64,000 nt of DNA from AWTP1-13 sp050248715 (GCA_050248715.1 JBFWRV010000004.1:89627-153626), one strand, 5' to 3'. Positions 1-8,892 are shown, counted from the first letter of the stretch. Translations and numbers: made by a program. The notes: generated by a model from the letters alone, not told the origin.

Positions 1-567
1 AAGCGGTTCCTCGTATTGCAGCGCGCCGTCGATGATCAAGCCTTTGATGGCAGCATTGCCCCCGGCGTCGACGGCAATCAACGCGGCCATCTTCTTGTCC
101 CGCGCGAGCGCTTCCAGACGCGGTCCCTGACCCTCGGGCACGAAATAGCTCTCGATGCCGTAGCGAACCGACACGGCGCGGTCGTCGGAGGTGGCCGACG
201 GCCACCCGTGCCGCGCGCGGGCTTTCAGCGCGACACGATCAATGGTGGTCTCCTGCGGCATGGTGCGAGCGATCTTGACGGGCGCCCAACGGCCATCGGG
301 GTCCTTCTCGATGACCACGTAGAAGGCCTGGTTGGGGTTCGGCGCGGGCCCCTCGAGGAGACGCACCGGCACACGGCTCACGTCGTATCCCAGACGCACA
401 TACTCCCCGCGGAAGAGGTCGCGCGGATCGACGGGCACGATCGGCAGCGTGATCTCGCGACCCGATTTCAGGAGGCGCACGCGATCAACGACCATCGCCG
501 CGAGCACGCCGGTCTGGGCCAGGGCTACGATGGCGAGCGAGAGCAGGAGCTTGCGGGCGGTAGTCAC
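1..567 (-). CDS. GDYXXLXY domain membrane-anchored protein (3' end outside window)
   Basis: Reading leftwards from a GTG at 567, 189 codons stay open to the window edge, so the C-terminus is missing. A single hydrophobic N-terminal segment (residues about 6-24) anchors the protein. It is followed by PVDPRDLFRGEYVRLGY, a clear match to the GDYXXLXY signature that names the family. The start codon overlaps the stop of the upstream DUF2157 gene in a GTGA arrangement, so the two are translationally coupled. GDYXXLXY proteins are commonly encoded beside DUF2157 proteins. Their molecular function is unknown; an envelope role is only inferred from the membrane anchor. Confidence 0.85.
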   Translation of the reverse strand, partial: MTTARKLLLSLAIVALAQTGVLAAMVVDRVRLLKSGREITLPIVPVDPRDLFRGEYVRLGYDVSRVPVRLLEGPAPNPNQAFYVVIEKDPDGRWAPVKIARTMPQETTIDRVALKARARHGWPSATSDDRAVSVRYGIESYFVPEGQGPRLEALARDKKMAALIAVDAGGNAAIKGLIIDGALQYEEPL

Positions 568-1730
568 GGTGCGGCCTCCGTCGGCGCCTTGCGCTGATGC
601 AGCCGATAGGCCGCCCACGCGAGCAGGCTCACCATGATCGCGGCGATGAGGAAGAACAGCGAGGTGTTGAGCAGCGTGCCGAAGGTCTTGAGATAGAGGC
701 TGAAGACCTCGAGCGCGAAGGCGCCGTAGGCAAGCCACAGCGCGGCGCGGTTGTCGGTATGGACGGCCCAGAGCATGGCCCCGAGCAGCAGTGCGAGCGT
801 CACAACGGCGAGGAGAACGAGCTGCGGCGTCCACATCTTGTCCTGGATGTCATGGAGCACGACCCGGTCGATGAACTGCATGATGTAGAGGCCGGCGAAC
901 GCCACGAGCGTGCCGTAGGCGAAGATGGCGGCCGAAGCCGGGAGCTGACGGTCGATAGCCGGTCCCGCCGCTGCAGCGGCGAAAGCCGCCGCTATGCCGA
1001 TGACGATGACGATCCAGTGGGCGTGATGGTCGAGCACGAGGTAGCCGAGCGGGACCAACCAGGTCACCAGGCACGCAGCCGCAAGATGCAGGCCGGGCCG
1101 CCAGCCGTGCCACGCCGCCACGGCGACCGTCGCGGCCCACGCCGGCAGAAAGCTCCAGTGCGCAGCGCCGGTAAGAAAGCGCTCGTAGCCGGTCCACACG
1201 GCGAGCAGCACGAACGTGGCGGCGAGTGCCGGGTTGGATCTCAGCAGGACGGCTGCCAGCAGCGCGCCGACCGCCCACATCAGAACCGCATCGGGCGGGT
1301 TGCCCTCCATATGGTACATCTGCGCGATCAGCATGATGGAGGCGCCGAACACGGCAATGCCGCAGAGCACTGCGGCGTGGGCGAAGGCGTCGAGCCGGCG
1401 CTGGAAGAGCAGCAGGGCGGCGCCGTAGCAGGCCCACAGGGTGGCGAAAAGCAATCCGAGACGCACGAGCTTGGAGATCGCCGTCCAGTTGGCGGCGACG
1501 AAGCTCATGACCGCGAACCCGAACAGCACGGCGCCGAGGATGGCGAAGACGGGTGCGGCGCCGAAGGCCGAGCCACGGGACTTGAGATCGGCGCGGATGG
1601 CGGAGGCGCCGTCCTCGCTGATCCAGCCTTCGGACCGCCAGCGCGCCAGATCGCGCTCGAGCCTGTGGCGATACCAGGACACGCGACGAGAACCCTTCCG
1701 TTGCCCCAGCAGAAAGATATTGTTGATCAT
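564..1730 (-). CDS. DUF2157 multi-spanning membrane protein
   Basis: 388 residues. The N-terminal soluble stretch (about 20-50, with LARWRSEGWIS) followed by FAVMSFVAANWTAISKLVRL is typical of DUF2157 (PF09925). The remainder holds roughly ten hydrophobic helices. The ATG at 1730 gives a somewhat long N-terminus and a start a few codons downstream is possible. The stop overlaps the start of the following GDYXXLXY gene by four bases, so this is a two-gene operon. The family is thought to be integral inner-membrane, without a known biochemical role. The family assignment is firm and the function is unknown. Confidence 0.85.
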   Translation of the reverse strand: MINNIFLLGQRKGSRRVSWYRHRLERDLARWRSEGWISEDGASAIRADLKSRGSAFGAAPVFAILGAVLFGFAVMSFVAANWTAISKLVRLGLLFATLWACYGAALLLFQRRLDAFAHAAVLCGIAVFGASIMLIAQMYHMEGNPPDAVLMWAVGALLAAVLLRSNPALAATFVLLAVWTGYERFLTGAAHWSFLPAWAATVAVAAWHGWRPGLHLAAACLVTWLVPLGYLVLDHHAHWIVIVIGIAAAFAAAAAGPAIDRQLPASAAIFAYGTLVAFAGLYIMQFIDRVVLHDIQDKMWTPQLVLLAVVTLALLLGAMLWAVHTDNRAALWLAYGAFALEVFSLYLKTFGTLLNTSLFFLIAAIMVSLLAWAAYRLHQRKAPTEAAP

Positions 1731-1800
1731 TGTTCAATCGTCAAGCCTGCGCGGCAGCAACCGTCGGGCCGCGGCATGCTTACCGGGGGCGCCCAGCCAA

Positions 1801-2331
1801 TCAGGATTTCGGATGGGGTTGTCGGGATTGCTCGATATCGGCGCGAAGCTCGGGGACTTCACCGTTACGCGTGGTTCCCAGGCTGTCGTCGAGCCGCCGG
1901 AGGACGGCCAGGATCAACACCGTGAGGAGCGTGGCGATCACGGTGAGCACATAGTATCCGGCGCCGCAGGCGACGCCGAGCGCGCCGGCCATCCACATGG
2001 CCGCCCCAGTCGTCAGCCCGTGCACGCCCCGGCGACTCTGGATGATGGCGCCCGCCGCCAGGAACGCGACGCCTCCGGTCACCGCCTCGATCACCCGGAT
2101 CGGATCGCCCGTCGCCGACTTCGTCAAGTGATGGATCTCGAACGTAAGTACGGTGAAGACGGCGGCAGCTAGAGCAGTGAGCATGTGCGTGCGCAATCCG
2201 GCCGGGCGGTCTTTCATCTCGCGTTCGATGCCGATCGCGGCTCCCGCGCCCGCTGCCATGAGCAGGCGCAGGACGATGTCCAGCTCGTGCGTCACGGTGT
2301 GTCCGGCGTCGAATGCATCGGTCCAGGACAT
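1801..2331 (-). CDS. MgtC/SapB family membrane protein
   Basis: 176 residues from the ATG at 2331, which has a GGAAGG element upstream; an in-frame upstream start at 2403 lacks one. The family motif GIEREMKDRPAGLRTHML lies at residues 34-51, and four to five hydrophobic helices follow, including one ending in the LAVLRRLDD region. MgtC proteins are inner-membrane proteins linked to magnesium limitation and intramacrophage survival in Salmonella. Many environmental paralogues exist whose role is unproven. The gene stands alone, divergent from a small membrane-protein gene. No magnesium-responsive leader was recognised upstream. Confidence 0.85.
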   Translation of the reverse strand: MSWTDAFDAGHTVTHELDIVLRLLMAAGAGAAIGIEREMKDRPAGLRTHMLTALAAAVFTVLTFEIHHLTKSATGDPIRVIEAVTGGVAFLAAGAIIQSRRGVHGLTTGAAMWMAGALGVACGAGYYVLTVIATLLTVLILAVLRRLDDSLGTTRNGEVPELRADIEQSRQPHPKS

Positions 2332-2493
2332 GCCGCCAATCCCTTCCTTCACAGGCGAGATGGCGTGAAACGAGCAGCGCCGCTTCAGGTTCCGCAGGAG
2401 CACACCCGAAACAGCGGACGTGGAACGACTGGCTGGGTGTCCACGTTCTAGTTCGCGACCGTGGCAAGCACACGCGAGTCTCCGGAGACGATC

Positions 2494-2748
2494 ATGACGA
2501 ACCTCTCCAGATTGTCGGCACTGTCTTGGATATTTGCCGCCGCAGGGGCCTTCTCGTTCAGCGTGCTGCTTGTCTTTGCAACCCCGGAGGACGCAATCAG
2601 CCCCTGGGGCGTGCTGGCCTTCGCCTTGAGCCTGCTGTTGTTCGTCGGGCTTGCCTACAAGCCTCAGTTCCCCGAACCGTTGGAGCGCCGCCGTCGCCGA
2701 CGCGGTCGACTTGCCGGACCCAAGCGGGGAGCCCGGCTGCCCGGTTAG
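2494..2748 (+). CDS. Small two-helix membrane protein, hypothetical
   Basis: 84 residues from the ATG at 2494, which has GGAG eight bases upstream; an in-frame codon at 2461 would add 11 residues. Two hydrophobic segments (about residues 7-28 and 38-55) are followed by an Arg-rich cytosolic-type tail containing RRRRRRGR. No family is recognised. The 3' end overlaps the convergent phosphodiesterase gene by four bases. The good ribosome site and membrane-protein-like composition support a real gene; the function is unknown. Confidence 0.5.
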   Translation: MTNLSRLSALSWIFAAAGAFSFSVLLVFATPEDAISPWGVLAFALSLLLFVGLAYKPQFPEPLERRRRRRGRLAGPKRGARLPG

Positions 2749-3713
2749 CGCACGAGCGGGGCGACACGGTCGATGCGATTAGTCCAGATGCCGCCGACGT
2801 ATCCCGGTGGGAGCTTGCGGAGCTCATCGGGGCGGTCTATGCCGCGCGAGAACCCCTCGCCGCCCCATGGGCCGACGGCGAACACTTCTGTGCCTGCAGC
2901 CTTCATGCGGGCGAGAAACCGATTGGGCCAGCCCCACACCCAGCCGGCGTAGTTGTAGGGCAGGAGGACGATGCTTTTGCGGCACGCAAACGGCGTCCAG
3001 CCCGACCATCCCACAGCCAGATAGCGAAGCATGCAGCGTTTGAGAGCTGATCCGCTCATCGCGAGTATCTGGGGCAGCCGCGCGCGCACCTGGCCGACGG
3101 GACGTTCGCCGCCATACACGGCGAGTAGCGCCAGGCGCTCGGCCGGCAAGTGCGAAAGCCGCTCGGTGAGCCTCTCGCCTTCACCTGCATCGTTGCTCTT
3201 TATGTGGATCAGGAAGCGCTTGCCGGGAAATGCAGCGAATACCTCGTCGAGCGACGGCATCAGCCCGACCCCCTTGCCGCGAAACGGGAAGGTCTTGCCG
3301 GCATCGGCCGTGTAGCCATAGCCGATATCGAGCGCCTTCAGCTCCGCAAGCGTGCGCTCGCGCGTCACCCCGGTGCCGTCCGTGCGGCAATCGAGCGTCC
3401 AGTCGTGGAACACAGCGAAGTGGCCATCGGTCGTCGGATGGATGTCGAACTCGACGATGTCTGCACCGGCCGCAAACGCAGCCTGCATCGACGCCAGCGT
3501 ATTTTCGAGGAACGGATGCTCGGGCGCGTGGATGCGCGCGGCGGTGCAGGTATCGCTTTCGAGCCCGACATCGCTGAATGTCTGCGCCAGGCCGCGATGG
3601 GCGAGCAAGGTGGGCCGTGATGCTGGCGGCGTGGCGAGCAGGCTCGTGTTGTTGAGAAACACGAAGGCGGCGAGCAGCAACACCCCCGGCAGCACCCACC
3701 GCGCCTTTCTCAT
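2745..3713 (-). CDS. Glycerophosphodiester phosphodiesterase family protein
   Basis: 322 residues from the ATG at 3713, chosen because it places a hydrophobic signal/anchor (about residues 5-24) at the N-terminus; an upstream in-frame start adds 64 non-conserved residues. GDPD hallmarks are all visible: HRG at 39-41, ENT at 70-72, EFDIHPTTDG from about 88 with Glu88 and Asp90, and FHD with His103. These are the catalytic histidines and metal ligands of the family, which hydrolyses glycerophosphodiesters to glycerol-3-phosphate and an alcohol. The anchor suggests an envelope location. The exact substrate is not predictable. Confidence 0.85.
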   Translation of the reverse strand: MRKARWVLPGVLLLAAFVFLNNTSLLATPPASRPTLLAHRGLAQTFSDVGLESDTCTAARIHAPEHPFLENTLASMQAAFAAGADIVEFDIHPTTDGHFAVFHDWTLDCRTDGTGVTRERTLAELKALDIGYGYTADAGKTFPFRGKGVGLMPSLDEVFAAFPGKRFLIHIKSNDAGEGERLTERLSHLPAERLALLAVYGGERPVGQVRARLPQILAMSGSALKRCMLRYLAVGWSGWTPFACRKSIVLLPYNYAGWVWGWPNRFLARMKAAGTEVFAVGPWGGEGFSRGIDRPDELRKLPPGYVGGIWTNRIDRVAPLVR

Positions 3714-3933
3714 CCTGTCGCTCCCGTCGCCAACGGCGCGCAGAACAGATTGCCACTGCGGCGCCAGAATGGCGTAGCCGGGACCACAAACCTTGAGCGA
3801 AAAGTTCCACAGCGAAAAGCTCCAGGACCTCGAGGGAGGCCTGGCAAGGTCGACGCGGGAAACTGCGCGCAGTGTCGGCGCCGGCCAACGCATGCCGTCG
3901 GGCAAGCGTGTGGGGTTCTTCGATGGCGCGCGG

Positions 3934-4533
3934 TCAGCGGGCAGAACCAGCCAGACGCAGGTCGCGTGCCATCCGGCTCGAGTCGCCCCAGGTGGAAAGC
4001 CAGATCAGAAGATCCGTGATGCCCGAAATCGCTGCTCCCGACACGCGCTGAAACAAACCGGGGGTGCCGAGGTGCGCCTGCGCATGCCTGAGGTGGGATA
4101 GCTCTTCCTCACGAATAGATAGAATTGCCGCATAAAGCTCGGCATCCCGGTGGCAAAGGAAGTGGAGCTGATCGTCCAGGTGGCGATGCACGGCGGATTC
4201 CACCGCGGCAGTGCAAATCCAGATTGCCTGCCGGCCGGCGAGCGCCGTGAGGAACCCGAGCAACCACCCGCCCAGGCTCCACAGCGACATCACACGGCAT
4301 GGTCGCGAACCGCGTGCCGGCATGGCCGCGAAGAAGGCTGCACAGTGCTGTTTCTCGTGGTCCAGCATGTTTGCCAGCACTGGCACCAAGTCTGGAAACC
4401 GAGACCTGGCCGCACCAATCTGGGCGCCGTAGATGCGGATGGCGCCATACTCCCCCGCGTGATTGACCCTCACGATGCGGGCAATTGTCAGGGCCTCACG
4501 AGCAGAGAGCCTCGATTGCGGTAGCGCCGCCAC
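3934..4533 (-). CDS. coq7: COQ7-family 2-polyprenyl-3-methyl-6-methoxy-1,4-benzoquinone hydroxylase
   Basis: 199 residues. COQ7 is a carboxylate-bridged di-iron monooxygenase that adds the penultimate ring hydroxyl in ubiquinone biosynthesis. VNHAGEYGAIRIYGAQ starts at residue 23 and supplies Glu28. Two ExxH motifs follow, DHEKQH with Glu60 and His63, and EEELSH with Glu144 and His147. Glu112 lies in a helix between them, giving the complete ligand set. COQ7 replaces the flavin enzyme UbiF in many alphaproteobacteria. The gene ends only 33 bases beyond the icd start region's downstream neighbour and reads in the same direction as icd, ten bases downstream of it. Confidence 0.88.
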   Translation of the reverse strand: MAALPQSRLSAREALTIARIVRVNHAGEYGAIRIYGAQIGAARSRFPDLVPVLANMLDHEKQHCAAFFAAMPARGSRPCRVMSLWSLGGWLLGFLTALAGRQAIWICTAAVESAVHRHLDDQLHFLCHRDAELYAAILSIREEELSHLRHAQAHLGTPGLFQRVSGAAISGITDLLIWLSTWGDSSRMARDLRLAGSAR

Positions 4534-4542
4534 TGATCCCGC

Positions 4543-5757
4543 TCAGGCCGTCATCGCCTTCCTCAAATTCTCGTCGACCTTGTCGAGGAAGCCCTGCGTG
4601 GAAAGCCACTTCTGGTGATCGCCGACAAGCAGCGCGAGGTCCTTCGTCATGTCGCCGGCCTCCACAGTGGCGATGCTCACCGTCTCCAGGGTGGCTGCGA
4701 ACTTTGCGAGCGCAGGATTGCCGTCGAGCTTGGCGCGATGGGCGAGCCCGCGTGTCCAGGCGAAGATGGAGGCCATCGAGTTGGTCGAGGTTTCCTTGCC
4801 CTGCTGGTGCTGGCGGTAGTGGCGCGTCACCGTGCCATGCGCAGCTTCCGCCTCCACGGTCTTGCCGTCCGGCGTCATCAGCACGCTCGTCATGAGGCCG
4901 AGCGAGCCGAAGCCTTGCGCGGCCGTGTCGGACTGCACATCGCCGTCGTAGTTCTTGCAGGCCCACACGTAGCCGCCCGACCACTTGAGGGCCGCCGCCA
5001 CCATGTCGTCGATCAGGCGGTGCTCGTAGGTGAGCTTGCGTTTATCGAACTCGGACTTGAACTCGGTGTCGAAGATCTCCTGGAAGATGTCCTTGAAGCG
5101 GCCGTCGTAGACCTTGAGGATCGTGTTCTTGGTCGAGAGGTAGACGGGATAGTTGCGGGCAAGCCCATAGTTGAAGGAGGCGCGGGCAAAGTCGCGGATC
5201 GAGTCGTCGAGGTTGTACATTGCCATGGTGACGCCCGAGCCCGGCGTCTTGAACACCTCCTTCTCGATCACTTTGCCGTCCTCGCCGACGAATTTGAGCG
5301 TGATGGTCCCCTTGCCCGGGAACTTGAAGTCGGTGGCGCGGTACTGGTCGCCGTAGGCATGGCGGCCGATGACGAAGGGCTGGGTCCAGCCCGGCACCAG
5401 TCGCGGCACGTTCTTGCAGATGATGGGCTCGCGGAAGATCACGCCCCCGAGGATGTTGCGGATGGTGCCGTTCGGCGACTTCCACATTTCCTTGAGGTTG
5501 AACTCCTTCACGCGCGCCTCGTCAGGCGTGATGGTCGCGCACTTGACGGCGACGCCGTGCTCCTTGGTGGCGTTGGCCGCGTCGATCGTGATCTGATCGT
5601 TGGTCTTGTCGCGGGCTTCGATGCCGAGGTCGTAGTATTCCAGCTTCAGGTCAAGATAGGGGTGGATCAGCTTGTCCTTGATGAGCTGCCAGATGATGCG
5701 CGTCATTTCATCGCCGTCCATCTCGACGACGGTGCCGGAAACCTTGATCTTCTGCAT
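4543..5757 (-). CDS. icd: NADP-dependent isocitrate dehydrogenase
   Basis: 404 residues from the ATG at 5757, the usual length of the eukaryote-like dimeric NADP-IDH common in alphaproteobacteria; an upstream in-frame start would add 33 unrelated residues. The N-terminus MQKIKVSGTVVEMDGDEMTR is characteristic. The substrate loop KSPNGTIRN sits at 93-101, with Ser94 contacting isocitrate. Asp residues in the DDMVA and KNYDGDVQSD segments bind the divalent metal. It catalyses oxidative decarboxylation of isocitrate to 2-oxoglutarate in the TCA cycle, producing NADPH. It is a core gene and is followed closely by coq7. Confidence 0.97.
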   Translation of the reverse strand: MQKIKVSGTVVEMDGDEMTRIIWQLIKDKLIHPYLDLKLEYYDLGIEARDKTNDQITIDAANATKEHGVAVKCATITPDEARVKEFNLKEMWKSPNGTIRNILGGVIFREPIICKNVPRLVPGWTQPFVIGRHAYGDQYRATDFKFPGKGTITLKFVGEDGKVIEKEVFKTPGSGVTMAMYNLDDSIRDFARASFNYGLARNYPVYLSTKNTILKVYDGRFKDIFQEIFDTEFKSEFDKRKLTYEHRLIDDMVAAALKWSGGYVWACKNYDGDVQSDTAAQGFGSLGLMTSVLMTPDGKTVEAEAAHGTVTRHYRQHQQGKETSTNSMASIFAWTRGLAHRAKLDGNPALAKFAATLETVSIATVEAGDMTKDLALLVGDHQKWLSTQGFLDKVDENLRKAMTA

Positions 5758-5927
5758 GTGGCCAACCCCTGAAGTGCTCGGCGCCTCGACCGTGGCCCGC
5801 CCTATACCATCCGCGCGCAGACGCGAAAAGCGCAACGCTGGTCGCAGCCGCCGCAAACCCTCGACACAGGCTTGGATTGTGGGCAGGCTCGCCCGGAGCA
5901 GGCGGTCGGCTCACGGGAGAGGGCGAT

Positions 5928-6815
5928 ATGCGGCGCGAGACTGTGCAGGTCAACGGCGTGGACCTCCACCTGCGGGCCATGGGCGATGCCGGGGCGCCGC
6001 TGATCCTGTTCCTCCATGGCTTTCCCGAATACTCGGGAGCCTGGGACGACGTGCTCCCGGCGTTTGCCGGTCGTTTCCATGCGGTGGCGCCCGATCAGCG
6101 CGGCTATGCCCATTCCTCCAAGCCCGAGGGCATTGAGGCCTATCGCGTCAAGAGTCTGGTGCGGGACATCCTCGGACTAGGCGAGCTCTTGTCGCCAGGC
6201 CGGCCGTTCATCCTGGTCGGCCATGACTGGGGCGCGTCCGTGGCCTATGCCACCGCGATTGCAGCACCCGGTCGGGTTGGCCGGCTGGTCGTGATCAACG
6301 GCGTGCACCCCGGTCCTTTCCAACGCGCGCTGATCGAGGACGACGCCCAGCGCCGCGCCAGCGCCTATATGCATCTTCTGCGCTCGCCTGAGGCCGAAGC
6401 CGAGCTCTCCGCCGGCAATTTCGAGCGCCTGCTAGGGATGCTGTCGCGCTTCGGCCCGCAACCCTGGCTGACGCCGCAGAAGCGCGCCGGTTACCTGGAG
6501 GCCTGGAGCCAGCCGGGCGCGCTGACGGGCATGCTCAACTGGTATCGGGCATCGCCGCTGCTGGTGCCGCGGCCGGGCGAGACGGTCGATCCAGGCAAGG
6601 TCATGAAGCTCGATCCGGCCCAGCTCAGGGTGCGCATGCCCCATCTCGTCATCTGGGGCCTGGAGGACAAAGCCTTGCTGCCGGTCTCGCGCGCCACGCT
6701 TGGCGATTTCTGCGATAACCTCACCGTGCGCGAGATCGCCGGCGCCGATCACTGGATCGTCCATCAGAGGACGGCCGAGGTCATCGACTTGATCCGGGGC
6801 TTTCTCGGTGCTTGA
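5928..6815 (+). CDS. Alpha/beta hydrolase, epoxide-hydrolase-like
   Basis: 295 residues from the ATG at 5928, preceded by a GGGAGAGGGCG ribosome site. The oxyanion-hole motif HGFPEYSGAW is at 30-39. The nucleophile elbow VGHDWGAS has Asp100, not serine, as nucleophile, which points to epoxide hydrolases or haloalkane dehalogenases rather than esterases. MLNWYRA supplies a candidate ring-opening tyrosine in the cap domain, and GADHWIVHQ contains the catalytic histidine. The tyrosine and the HGxP motif favour epoxide hydrolase. The substrate is unknown. It is divergent from icd. Confidence 0.8.
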   Translation: MRRETVQVNGVDLHLRAMGDAGAPLILFLHGFPEYSGAWDDVLPAFAGRFHAVAPDQRGYAHSSKPEGIEAYRVKSLVRDILGLGELLSPGRPFILVGHDWGASVAYATAIAAPGRVGRLVVINGVHPGPFQRALIEDDAQRRASAYMHLLRSPEAEAELSAGNFERLLGMLSRFGPQPWLTPQKRAGYLEAWSQPGALTGMLNWYRASPLLVPRPGETVDPGKVMKLDPAQLRVRMPHLVIWGLEDKALLPVSRATLGDFCDNLTVREIAGADHWIVHQRTAEVIDLIRGFLGA

Positions 6816-6854
6816 TGTCGCTGCCACCCTCGGTGCTTGCGCCGTCGCCGTGGT

Positions 6855-6892
6855 GAGCTTGTCGAACCGCGGCTCGCGTGCGCGACAGGCTC
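6855..6892. repeat. REP-like intergenic palindrome
   Basis: Imperfect inverted repeat GAGCTTGTCG (6855-6864) / CGACAGGCTC (6883-6892) with 9 of 10 arm positions paired. The core resembles the widely scattered intergenic element of many proteobacteria with CGACAGGCTCAGG. It lies between the epoxide-hydrolase-like gene and the RNA methyltransferase gene. It may act as an mRNA 3'-end hairpin. Only one copy was noticed in this window. Confidence 0.5.
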
Positions 6893-6919
6893 AGGATTAG
6901 GGTGTGGACCAAAGCGAAC

Positions 6920-8161
6920 ATGTCCTGTGTGGCGGTCACGGATGGTGAGCCGATCGTTACCGGCACCAAGCTTCCGGTCGCGACCGTCGTGCACGCTTGC
7001 CACGAGAAGACGATCGACGTCGGGCTCGCCGAGCTGGCGGTCCCCGCCCTCGATCGCGAGTCGCTCGAGCCCATCCTCACCTACTGCGCCGAGCAGCGCT
7101 GCAAGGCGGACGATGCCACCTGCCCCGGCTGCCGGCTGAGGCTCGAGAAGCTCGGCATCAAGACCTTCGATGACTACGTCACCCACCACGCCGAGATCAG
7201 ATTCGAAACCTCCTCTCTGGTTTTGAGCGGTCGCGGCAGCGAAACGCTGACATCGGTCAGTCTGGAAGAGCTCGCCAAGACCTGGGCCGGAGAGGAATAC
7301 TGGTTCTGGGCTCGCCGCGTGCTGCGCAAGCTGCGGCACGGCATCCGCCGGGCACGCCAGAGCGGCGCCCCACCGCTGGGGGCCGGGGCGGCCCCCGTGT
7401 TCGTTTTGGTGCGCCCGCAGCTCGCCGACAACATCGGCATGGTGGCCCGTGCGCTCGCCAACTTCGGTCTCGACGAGCTGCGGCTGGTCGCGCCTCGCGA
7501 CGGCTGGCCGAACGAGAAGGCGCGCATCGCCGCCTCCGGCGCCAACTTCATCGTTGACGCCGCCCAGGCCTTCCCGACGCTCGAATCGGCGCTCTCCGGC
7601 CTCAACTGGGTGGCGGCAACGAGTGCCCGCCAGCGCGATCTCGCCAAACCTGTGCTCACGCCGGAGCAGGCGGTTACCGAGATGCGGCGGCGCACGGCCG
7701 AGGGCCAGCGCTGCGGCATCCTGTTCGGACCGGAGCGCAACGGTCTGGAGACCGAGGAATTTGCCAACGCGGACGCGGCGGTGATGGCCCCCGTGAATCC
7801 CAATTTCGCCTCCCTCAACCTGGCCCAGGCCGTGTTGCTCGTTGGCTACGAGTGGATGAAGCAGACGGGCGGGGGTACGCTCGGCCGCGTCACCACATAC
7901 GAGCAGCCGCTGCAGCCGGGCCTGCGCACCCGCGGCTCCCCACCGGCCCCCAAGGACGACCTGATGGGTTTCTTCCAGCACCTGGAGCGCGAGCTCGAGG
8001 CCGCACATTTCTTCAAACCGCCGGAGAAGCGCCCCAGCATGGTCCAGAACATGCGCACAATGTTCACCCGCATGGGTGCGACGGAGCAGGAAATCCGCAC
8101 CCTCAGAGGAATCGTCAAGGCGCTTGTGCAGGCACGGCGCTCGGGTCGGGATTCGCCATAG
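6920..8161 (+). CDS. TrmJ-like tRNA/rRNA methyltransferase (SPOUT) with DUF433-like N-terminal extension
   Basis: 413 residues from the ATG at 6920. Residues about 158-400 form a SpoU/TrmJ methyltransferase: FVLVRPQLADNIGMVARA (motif 1) and GILFGPERNGL plus NPNFASLNLAQAV (the knot that binds S-adenosylmethionine). TrmJ makes Nm32 in tRNA. Residues 1-100 instead resemble a DUF433 domain (VTGTKLPVATVV) followed by four cysteines (56, 61, 68, 71) in a C-x4-C-x6-C-x2-C pattern that could bind zinc. This extension is not part of ordinary TrmJ. Either it is a true fusion or a separate small gene that lost its stop; a GTG near 7319 could initiate the methyltransferase alone. The methyltransferase call is firm, its exact RNA target less so. 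Confidence 0.82.
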   Translation: MSCVAVTDGEPIVTGTKLPVATVVHACHEKTIDVGLAELAVPALDRESLEPILTYCAEQRCKADDATCPGCRLRLEKLGIKTFDDYVTHHAEIRFETSSLVLSGRGSETLTSVSLEELAKTWAGEEYWFWARRVLRKLRHGIRRARQSGAPPLGAGAAPVFVLVRPQLADNIGMVARALANFGLDELRLVAPRDGWPNEKARIAASGANFIVDAAQAFPTLESALSGLNWVAATSARQRDLAKPVLTPEQAVTEMRRRTAEGQRCGILFGPERNGLETEEFANADAAVMAPVNPNFASLNLAQAVLLVGYEWMKQTGGGTLGRVTTYEQPLQPGLRTRGSPPAPKDDLMGFFQHLERELEAAHFFKPPEKRPSMVQNMRTMFTRMGATEQEIRTLRGIVKALVQARRSGRDSP

Positions 8162-8271
8162 TTATGCCTCGATTTGAACTGAGCGATGCGCATGTACTGG
8201 GCGGTGAAAGCTGCCGCGGCGCCACGAAGAAGAACAAGCAGGCAACTCGGCTTATCAAGCAGGGGCGAGGC

Positions 8272-8892
8272 ATGATCAGAAGCGCGAAGGTGTGTGGGGC
8301 GCTCTTGTGGTTGGCTGCGGCCGGCGCGGTGGCAGTGCCCGCGCACGCCCAGAACAAGGAGCTTAGCGACAAATCCGTGCTGACCCTGATGCGTTACGCA
8401 TGGAGCATGGTGCCGGATAAATTCACCACCCCGCTGGGCAAGACCATCGTGGTGGACAAGAAGCACGCCAGCGAATCGATCGTCCCCCTGGACACCGCGC
8501 GGGAGGTCATTCGCGTGGCCCGCCTGTCTGCCTACGCACAGCTTTGCGAGCTACCCGAGGAGCAGCGGGCCAACTATCAGACGCTGATGCGGCGGGAGGA
8601 GGCCAAGGGCACTTGGTCTGACCAGCAGCTGCTGTTCATGAACCAGCTGCACCTCTTCACCGTGATGACGCTGACGGGCAAGATCCAGCTCGTCGAGCGG
8701 GACGGCGACAAGCAGGTCGTGGTCCAGGAAGGCAAGTCAGCCAAGACGGAGACCTGTACCGGCACCGAAAGGAAGAAGGTTCAGGACCAGGTGATGGCCT
8801 ACGTGAACAGCCAACCGCAACCGGCGGCTCCTGCGGCCGCTCCGGCGCCGGCCAAGCGCGCGGAGCCGACACCGACGAGTCAGAAGAAGTAG
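8272..8892 (+). CDS. Secreted hypothetical protein
   Basis: 206 residues from the ATG at 8272, preceded by GGGGCGAGGC. An upstream in-frame start exists but would place the signal peptide internally. Residues 1-26 form a Sec signal peptide ending in AHA. The mature part is polar and ends in a Pro/Ala/Lys-rich tail (PAAPAAAPAPAKRAEP), typical of envelope proteins of this group. It contains cysteines near residues 90 and 162 that could pair. I recognise no family. It is probably periplasmic. Confidence 0.7.
   Translation: MIRSAKVCGALLWLAAAGAVAVPAHAQNKELSDKSVLTLMRYAWSMVPDKFTTPLGKTIVVDKKHASESIVPLDTAREVIRVARLSAYAQLCELPEEQRANYQTLMRREEAKGTWSDQQLLFMNQLHLFTVMTLTGKIQLVERDGDKQVVVQEGKSAKTETCTGTERKKVQDQVMAYVNSQPQPAAPAAAPAPAKRAEPTPTSQKK

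Noticed and set aside
597..1925. 442-codon plus-strand frame across the DUF2157 gene
   Set aside because: Shadow with Glu/Gln/Arg-rich translation; the minus strand encodes membrane helices and the family signature.
4615..5772. 385-codon plus-strand frame antisense to icd
   Set aside because: Shadow of a core enzyme whose catalytic motifs are on the minus strand.
6764..8008. 414-codon minus-strand frame across the RNA methyltransferase gene
   Set aside because: Shadow frame; the SPOUT motifs are on the plus strand.
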